This document shows positions 6,553 through 10,914 of a DNA stretch of 10,914 nt, one piece after another (positions within the stretch are counted from its first letter, which is position 1; every line of letters starts with the position of its first letter). Position numbers and translations under genes: made by a program. The stretch comes from Candidatus Omnitrophota bacterium (GTDB lineage Bacteria; Omnitrophota; Gorgyraeia; 2-01-FULL-45-10). The DNA is taken from contig JAPLMH010000089.1 of assembly GCA_026387135.1 (NCBI GenBank), positions 1 through 10,914 on the forward strand, in the 5' to 3' direction. The notes beneath the pieces were generated by a model. The model made no database searches, was not told the origin of the DNA, and worked only from the letters and a program-made list of their open reading frames with translations.

Positions 6553-7647
6553 ATGGCAAAGAGGATATTCGTGGCGGCTACGCAGCAGAATGACGGCAAG
6601 ACCACGGTCTCGCTCGGGCTTATAGCCGCACTGAAGAAACGCTTCGACAGGATAGGCTTTATAAAGCCTATCGGCCAGCGTTATCTGATGGAGCAGGGCT
6701 ATAAGGTAGACGAGGACTCTGTTCTGATAGAGAAGGTCTTTGGAATAAAATGCAATATAAAGGATATGTCGCCCGTTGCCATAGACCGCGGATTCACCGA
6801 GCGGTATATAGAGAAGGGCGCGGCCGAGGACTACGCCAAGGTCATAAAAGATTCTTTTGACAAGGTGGCCAAAGATAAGGATCTTGTGATAATAGAGGGT
6901 ACCGGCCATGCCGGCGTCGGATCTGTATTCGGATTTTCAAACGCTACTGTCGCAAGCCTCCTCGAAGCCAACGTTTTGATGATCTCATCGGGCGGAGTGG
7001 GCAAGCCCATAGATGAAGTGATGCTGAATAAGGCGCTCCTCGATAAGGAGAAGGTCGATCTGGCGGGAGTCATAGTCAATAAGGTCCTGCCGGAAAAATA
7101 CGACCGCATAGCGAACCTTGTGCGTAAAGGCATGAAGCAGAAAGATCTCGACGTCTTCGGCGTGCTTCCTCACCAGAAGATACTCGATATACCGACTATG
7201 CGGGAGATAAAGGAAGAGCTGAAGATAAGGGCGATGTACGAAGGCGAGGATTTTGACAAACAGGCCGAGAAGGTCCTGATAGGCGCCATGAGGGTGAGGG
7301 ACGCGTTGCAGTATATCCAGAATAATTCGCTCATGATAATACCCGGAGACAGGGACGATATGATACAGGCTACATGCGAAGTGCACTCCGGAAAGCTTAA
7401 GAAAGGGTGCGCCATATCCGGGGTTATATTGAGCGGCTGGATATTGCCCAGGATAAAGACGCTGGCTCTTTTAAAAGCTGCCAATATTCCCGTTCTGGTT
7501 ACGGATGAAGAGACGTACGCGATAGCGTCGCGCGTCCACTCGCTCGTAGTCAAGCTGAAGCCTCAGGATTCCCACAAGATAAAGATAATAGTCGATATGG
7601 TGGAGAAGTATGTCGATATCGACAACATCCTTAAACATTTAAAGTGA
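6553..7647 (+). CDS. P-loop (DTBS/CobQ-like AAA_26) + DRTGG domain protein, like the N-terminal part of phosphotransacetylase
   Basis: 364 residues in two parts. Residues 1 to about 210 form a dethiobiotin-synthetase-like P-loop domain: FVAATQQNDGKTTVSLGL (6-23) with K16-T17, FIKPIGQ (36-42), LVIIEGTGHAGVGS (111-124), LMISSGGVGKPIDEV (142-156) and VIVNKV (173-178). Residues from about 215 to 335 match the DRTGG domain, with MIIPGDRDDMIQA (261-273) and GVILSGW (290-296). The same pair of domains forms the N-terminal, ligand-sensing half of long (E. coli-type) Pta proteins, but the acetyltransferase domain is absent, so it should not be called a phosphotransacetylase. A regulatory or nucleotide-dependent ligase-like role is possible; substrate unknown. 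ATG 6553 lies six bases after the PQ-loop gene, and the GTGA at its stop overlaps the apbE start. Confidence 0.82.
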   Translation: MAKRIFVAATQQNDGKTTVSLGLIAALKKRFDRIGFIKPIGQRYLMEQGYKVDEDSVLIEKVFGIKCNIKDMSPVAIDRGFTERYIEKGAAEDYAKVIKDSFDKVAKDKDLVIIEGTGHAGVGSVFGFSNATVASLLEANVLMISSGGVGKPIDEVMLNKALLDKEKVDLAGVIVNKVLPEKYDRIANLVRKGMKQKDLDVFGVLPHQKILDIPTMREIKEELKIRAMYEGEDFDKQAEKVLIGAMRVRDALQYIQNNSLMIIPGDRDDMIQATCEVHSGKLKKGCAISGVILSGWILPRIKTLALLKAANIPVLVTDEETYAIASRVHSLVVKLKPQDSHKIKIIVDMVEKYVDIDNILKHLK

Positions 7648-8696
7648 ACTCCAGGAAGATACCACATATATTGCTAATTGCGGCGCTAGGCGCGTCGCTG
7701 TTTTACGCGTCCTCGTGCTCTCATGCCCAGGAAAAGATCGTAGAAGATTCCAGATTCTTTATGGGCACTGTAGTGCAGATAAAGGTGTCAATAGATCCCG
7801 CTAAATACGGCGAGGTCAGGGCAAAGGATGCTATAGGTAGAGCATTTGACGAGATAAAGAGGATCGAAGATATCTACAGCGTCTATAAGGATGAGAGCGA
7901 GATATCCAGGATAAATAGGTTGAGAAAGAACGAAAGGCTTCAGATAAGCGACGGAGTCTTCAATCTGATCCGTAAGACGCTCGACTATAGCGAAAGGACC
8001 GGCGGCGCCTTCGACATCACCGTAAAGCCGCTCGTGGATCTTTGGAGCGGTGTCAAAAAAGCAAATAAGCTGCCGGACGAATATGAGCTTAAACGCGCTC
8101 TAGGGCGGGTCGGCTTTAAATCTGTGGTGTTGGACGAGGTTGCCAGAACTATACATTTCAAAAAAGATAAGATGAGCATAGATCTTGGCGGGGCGGCCAA
8201 AGGTTACGCTTCGGACAGGGCCGTGCGTGTTTTGGAGGAGAACGGTATCGATAATGCGCTCGTGAACTCAGGCGGCGATATGTACTGCCTCGGAAAGAGA
8301 ACGGCGCATGAATTGTGGAAGGTCGGCGTCCAGCACCCTCGCGACAGGAATAGGACGTTTCTGGAGATAAGGCTGAAGGACAGGGCGATAGATACTTCGG
8401 GAGATTACGAGAGATATTTTACTATTGACGGCAAAAGATATTCGCACATCATCGACCCCAGGACCGGATATCCGATAGGCGATGACGTTGTGAGCGCCAG
8501 CGTCATAGCGCCGGACTCTACCACGGCCGATATCCTGGCGACGGCTATGTGCATCCTGGGCGAAAAAGGCTTTGACATAATAAAGAAGTCCGGCGGCATA
8601 GATGCGGTGCTGGTGACTGAAAAGGCCGGACGCTTAACGGTGAAGATGAGCGAAGGGATAAGGAAGAGCTATGACATTTCAGAAGAGAAGCTCTAG
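7644..8696 (+). CDS. apbE: FAD:protein FMN transferase ApbE, predicted lipoprotein
   Basis: Attaches FMN covalently to threonine or serine of target proteins, such as Rnf/Nqr subunits and other extracytoplasmic flavoproteins, using FAD. 350 residues. It begins with a signal peptide: basic RK, hydrophobic HILLIAALGASLFYASSC, and a likely lipidated Cys at 25 (the -3 residue is Ala, acceptable rather than ideal). Family motifs: FMGTVVQI (39-46), GGAAKGYASDRAV (182-194), VNSGGDMYCLG (207-217), TSGDYERYF (251-259), YSHIIDPRTGYPI (266-278), and the metal-binding region DSTTADILATAM (291-302, with D296 and T300). The start is GTG 7644, overlapping the previous stop (GTGA) without a strong ribosome site. 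No flavinylated membrane complex is in the window, so the target is unknown. Its last 26 bases overlap mnmA. Confidence 0.94.
   Translation: MNSRKIPHILLIAALGASLFYASSCSHAQEKIVEDSRFFMGTVVQIKVSIDPAKYGEVRAKDAIGRAFDEIKRIEDIYSVYKDESEISRINRLRKNERLQISDGVFNLIRKTLDYSERTGGAFDITVKPLVDLWSGVKKANKLPDEYELKRALGRVGFKSVVLDEVARTIHFKKDKMSIDLGGAAKGYASDRAVRVLEENGIDNALVNSGGDMYCLGKRTAHELWKVGVQHPRDRNRTFLEIRLKDRAIDTSGDYERYFTIDGKRYSHIIDPRTGYPIGDDVVSASVIAPDSTTADILATAMCILGEKGFDIIKKSGGIDAVLVTEKAGRLTVKMSEGIRKSYDISEEKL
8660..8668 (+). promoter_or_regulatory. Shine-Dalgarno for mnmA inside apbE
   Basis: AAGGAAGAG lies in the apbE coding sequence, two bases before ATG 8671. The long purine run allows a workable spacing from its 5' part and supports 8671 rather than a start after the apbE stop. 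Confidence 0.6.
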
Positions 8697-9783
8697 GAAG
8701 AAGAGAGAGCGTATAGCCGTGGCGATGAGCGGAGGCGTGGACTCATCGCTCGCCGCAGCCCTTCTCTTAAAGAAAGGCTATGAAGTCATAGGCCTGACCT
8801 TCAGGATGTGGCCTAAAGAGGAATGCGGCGCGAGCTTTGGGAGGGCCTGCTGTAATCTGGAAGCCGTGACGAGAGCGCGCGCCGTAGCGTCAGATCTGGG
8901 GATACCCTACTACGTATTCGATTTCAGCGAAGAATTTAAAGCCAAAGTGATCGACTATTTCTGCGATGAGTATCTTAAAGGTTATACCCCAAATCCCTGC
9001 GTCATATGCAACGAGAAGATAAAGTTCGGGCTGCTGCATGAAAAGGCCCTGGCCCTGGACGCCGGATTGATAGCGACAGGCCATTACGCAGACAAAGGCT
9101 TTAATAAAAGAACGGGCAGATTTTATCTTAAGAGGGGGCTTGACCTGCAGAAGGATCAATCGTATTTTCTCTTCAGTCTTTCGCAGGAGCAGTTAAGGTA
9201 CTCGGTATTTCCTCTGTCCGATTATACCAAAAGCAAGGTGAGGGCCGCCGCAAGGAGATTTAAGATCAAGACGCACAATACGGTTTCTAGCCAGGACATA
9301 TGCTTCATACAGGACCTCGATTATGCAGAATATATCAAGAAGAAGACGGGTGTCGCGATAAAATCGGGCGAGATAGTAAATAAAGATGGAAAAGTCCTGG
9401 GCACGCATAAAGGCATACCCTATTACACTATAGGCCAGCGCCGCGGCTTGGGAGTGGCGTATAGCGAGCCGCTATATGTCACAGGAATAGACAGATCCCG
9501 AAACCGCTTGATCGTAGGGGTCAAGAAAGACGTATTGAAGAGTAGCCTCATTGCGCACCGTCTCAACTGGATGGCCATAGAGGATATAGGTAAAGAGCTG
9601 CGTGTAAAGGCCAAGATAAGATATAACCATAAGCCCGAGCCCGCTACCGTATCGCGCATGGGCGCTGATATGGTGCGTGTCGATTTTGATCAGCCACAGG
9701 AGGCTCCGACGCCTGGCCAGGCAGTCGTCTTCTATAATAAGGATATAGTTGTCGGTGGCGGCTGGATCAAGGAAGTGGTATAA
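8671..9783 (+). CDS. mnmA: tRNA-specific 2-thiouridylase MnmA
   Basis: Thiolates U34 at position 2 in the anticodon of Lys, Glu and Gln tRNAs. It adenylates the uridine and takes sulfur relayed from a cysteine desulfurase. 370 residues, normal length. It has the PP-loop MSGGVDSS (19-26), MW at 46-47, FGRACCNLEAV with a Cys pair at 60-61, the nucleophile region TPNPCVICN (106-114; C110 and C113), ATGHYA (135-140), DQSYFLFSL (162-170), and the second catalytic Cys C211 in SQDICFI. The C-terminal tRNA-binding barrel starts near TIGQRRGLG (253-261). The CxxC at 110-113 plus C211 would allow an iron-sulfur cluster, as proposed for some family members; this is inference. The extra N-terminal basic run (KRSSRKKRER) precedes the usual start and is unremarkable. 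A housekeeping gene, unrelated to the acetyl-CoA block. Confidence 0.97.
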   Translation: MTFQKRSSRKKRERIAVAMSGGVDSSLAAALLLKKGYEVIGLTFRMWPKEECGASFGRACCNLEAVTRARAVASDLGIPYYVFDFSEEFKAKVIDYFCDEYLKGYTPNPCVICNEKIKFGLLHEKALALDAGLIATGHYADKGFNKRTGRFYLKRGLDLQKDQSYFLFSLSQEQLRYSVFPLSDYTKSKVRAAARRFKIKTHNTVSSQDICFIQDLDYAEYIKKKTGVAIKSGEIVNKDGKVLGTHKGIPYYTIGQRRGLGVAYSEPLYVTGIDRSRNRLIVGVKKDVLKSSLIAHRLNWMAIEDIGKELRVKAKIRYNHKPEPATVSRMGADMVRVDFDQPQEAPTPGQAVVFYNKDIVVGGGWIKEVV

Positions 9784-9796
9784 TAACAGACTGTAT

Positions 9797-10216
9797 ATGG
9801 ATATATTCGGAGTAAGCCATAGGAAGGCGAATGCGCTGAAGGATAAGATGTCCCGCTTCTCGGTCAAAGAGGCCGAGTTGGAAGAGCACTTTATACGTTC
9901 GCGGGGACCTGGCGGGCAGAATGTAAATAAGGTCTCCACAGGTGTCTACCTGAAGCATGTTCCGAGCGGTGTAGAGGTCAAAGTCTGCAGTGAACGTTCT
10001 CAGGCGCTGAACCGTTACGCTGCCAGGAAGATCCTCGTAGGCAGGATCGAAACAATGATAATGGGGCGCCTTTCCGAAGAGCGTAAACGCATAGAAAAGA
10101 TAAGGCGCCAGAAACGCAAGCGTTCAAAAAGGGCGAAAGAGAAGATGCTCAATAACAAGAGGATCCATTCCCAGAAGAAGGGTTTACGAAAAAAAGTGGA
10201 GGGTTTTGATGTTTAG
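9797..10216 (+). CDS. Short class-I release-factor-like protein with GGQ motif (ribosome rescue type)
   Basis: A 139-residue protein with the peptidyl-tRNA hydrolysis domain of class-I release factors and no codon-recognition domains. Visible: an N-terminal segment VSHRKANALKDKMSRF and then VKEAELEEHFIRSRGPGGQNVNKVSTGV (in parts, 23-50), with GGQ at 39-41, LKHVPSGVEVKV (52-63), ERSQALNRYAARKIL (66-80), and a strongly basic tail (KIRRQKRKRSKRAKEK and beyond) of the type ArfB uses to enter the mRNA channel. It probably frees stalled ribosomes or peptidyl-tRNA; it is not a full RF1, RF2 or PrfH. ATG 9797 is preferred because homologs carry the same N-terminal helix; it has no clear ribosome site. 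ATG 9848 (AAGGA upstream) is an alternative that would still keep GGQ. It lies 13 bases after mnmA and overlaps the next gene by eight bases. Confidence 0.85.
   Translation: MDIFGVSHRKANALKDKMSRFSVKEAELEEHFIRSRGPGGQNVNKVSTGVYLKHVPSGVEVKVCSERSQALNRYAARKILVGRIETMIMGRLSEERKRIEKIRRQKRKRSKRAKEKMLNNKRIHSQKKGLRKKVEGFDV
10198..10203 (+). promoter_or_regulatory. Shine-Dalgarno for the terminal aldolase gene
   Basis: GGAGGG lies in the 3' end of the release-factor-like gene, five bases before ATG 10209. It supports that start and the eight-base overlap of the two genes. Confidence 0.8.
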
Positions 10217-10914
10217 GGAGAAGATAAAGGTAGTGGATTGCACGATAAGAGACGGCGGATTGATGAATAACCATAACTTTACCCATGAATTCGTCAGGGC
10301 GGTGTATAAAGCCATCTCGGAGTCCGGTATAGACTATATGGAGATCGGGTATAAGAACTCCAGGAGGCTATTTTCTCCCAAGGACTATGGTAAGTGGAAG
10401 TTCTGTGACGAAGATGACATGAAGAGGGTCATCGACGGCATACCTTCTAAAACGAAGCTCTCGATAATGGTGGATGTGGACCGTGTGGACTTCGATGATG
10501 TGCCCGAGAAGAAGGACTCCATAGTCTCTATGGTGCGCGTAGCTAGCTATGTGAAGGATATAGATAAGGCGATATTCCTGGTGAATCATTTTGCGGATAA
10601 AGGATACGAGACGACGGTAAATATAATGGCTATATCCAGGGCGCTGGACAATGAGTTGACGGAGGCGCTGCATCAGCTTGAGGAGGAGTGTAAAGCACCT
10701 ATCATATATGTCGTGGATAGTAACGGCGCGCTCTATCAGGAGTCGGTAGAGTTCCTGGTCAAAAAATTCAAGAGCATCCTGAAGTCAAAGGAGGTAGGCA
10801 TGCATGCGCATAATAATCAGCAGCTCGCCTTCTCCAATACAATAGAAGCGATAATCCATGACGCCAATTATGTGGACGGAAGCATCTACGGCCTAGGCCG
10901 CGCGGCCGGAAATT
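10209..10914 (+). CDS. DRE-TIM (HMG-CoA lyase-like) aldolase, 3' end cut by window
   Basis: Open from ATG 10209 to the right edge, giving 235 residues without a stop. It belongs to the DRE-TIM metallolyase superfamily (HMGL-like, COG0119 type). The N-terminus has VVDCTIRDGGLMNN (8-21), the D-x-T-x-R-D-G-G signature with metal ligand D10 and catalytic R14-D15. MEIGY is at 44-48, YVVDSNGALY (167-176) carries the strand-end Asp, MHAHNNQQLAFSN (198-210) carries the two metal-binding histidines H199 and H201, and YGLGRAAGN at the edge is the usual glycine-rich closing motif. It is closest in feel to the 'aldolase catalytic domain' proteins related to 4-hydroxy-2-oxovalerate aldolase, rather than to isopropylmalate or citramalate synthase. 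Substrate unknown. It starts inside the release-factor-like gene and is preceded by GGAGGG. Confidence 0.88.
   Translation, partial: MFREKIKVVDCTIRDGGLMNNHNFTHEFVRAVYKAISESGIDYMEIGYKNSRRLFSPKDYGKWKFCDEDDMKRVIDGIPSKTKLSIMVDVDRVDFDDVPEKKDSIVSMVRVASYVKDIDKAIFLVNHFADKGYETTVNIMAISRALDNELTEALHQLEEECKAPIIYVVDSNGALYQESVEFLVKKFKSILKSKEVGMHAHNNQQLAFSNTIEAIIHDANYVDGSIYGLGRAAGN

Noticed and set aside
6553..7647. Annotation as a phosphotransacetylase
   Set aside because: The catalytic acetyl/butyryltransferase domain is absent; only the P-loop and DRTGG parts are present.
8821..8855. Cysteine-rich patch in MnmA (C52, C60, C61) as a novel metal site
   Set aside because: A CC pair followed by an EA/ED helix is common in bacterial MnmA proteins, so it is not special to this gene.
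9776..9784. TGGTATAAT, an extended -10-like promoter sequence at the mnmA stop
   Set aside because: It fits an extended -10 and lies just before the release-factor-like gene, but no matching -35 is present. TATAAT recurs by chance in this sequence, for example at 9733-9738 as Tyr-Asn codons.
1..10914. tRNA, rRNA, CRISPR arrays, insertion sequences, attachment sites, rho-independent terminators
   Set aside because: No such structure was seen. Genes fill the window, the largest gap is 23 bases, and no GC stem followed by a T-run or repeated unit was found by eye.

Overview
The window is one unbroken run of fourteen co-oriented (+ strand) genes with overlaps or gaps of 1-23 bases. There is no visible terminator, RNA gene, repeat array or mobile element. 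It looks like a long operon, or an operon plus tightly packed followers, from a bacterium that has the Wood-Ljungdahl (reductive acetyl-CoA) pathway. GC content is moderate by eye, with heavy use of ATA (Ile) and AGG/AGA (Arg). Together with the gene mix this would fit an uncultured lineage such as Candidatus Omnitrophota, but that placement is inference and other acetyl-CoA-pathway phyla are possible.

Layout. (1) Bases 1-3300 are an acetyl-CoA-pathway block. It holds the C-terminal part of the corrinoid-protein reductive activator (RACo/AcsV), a CooC-type nickel-insertion ATPase, the small subunit of the corrinoid iron-sulfur protein (AcsD), and the methyltetrahydrofolate:corrinoid protein methyltransferase (AcsE). 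AcsE matches the well-studied Moorella enzyme in length and in the numbering of four active-site residues. (2) Bases 3313-5087 hold panB and panE, two consecutive steps from 2-oxoisovalerate to pantoate and so towards coenzyme A. (3) Bases 5094-5891 hold a second, diverged AcsE-like methyltransferase that keeps all four key residues. (4) Bases 5915-7647 are a less familiar trio: a stand-alone phosphoreceiver domain, an 84-residue three-helix membrane protein resembling a single PQ-loop/SemiSWEET unit, and a P-loop + DRTGG protein that resembles the N-terminal regulatory part of phosphotransacetylase without its catalytic domain. (5) Bases 7644-10914 hold an ApbE flavin transferase lipoprotein, the tRNA 2-thiouridylase MnmA, a short GGQ release-factor-like protein, and the first 235 residues of a DRE-TIM (HMG-CoA-lyase-like) aldolase that runs off the right edge.

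How it may fit together. RACo re-reduces inactive Co(II) corrinoid protein, CooC loads nickel into CODH/ACS, and AcsE passes the methyl group from methyl-THF to the AcsC/AcsD corrinoid protein. The CODH, ACS and AcsC genes are not in the window. PanB also draws on the folate one-carbon pool (methylene-THF) and feeds synthesis of CoA, the acetyl acceptor of the pathway. The most interesting features are the CoA-precursor genes bracketed by two methyltransferase paralogs, the receiver/PQ-loop/DRTGG trio that follows, and a cooC gene that appears to lack a standard start codon but has a strong Shine-Dalgarno sequence in front of an ATC codon.
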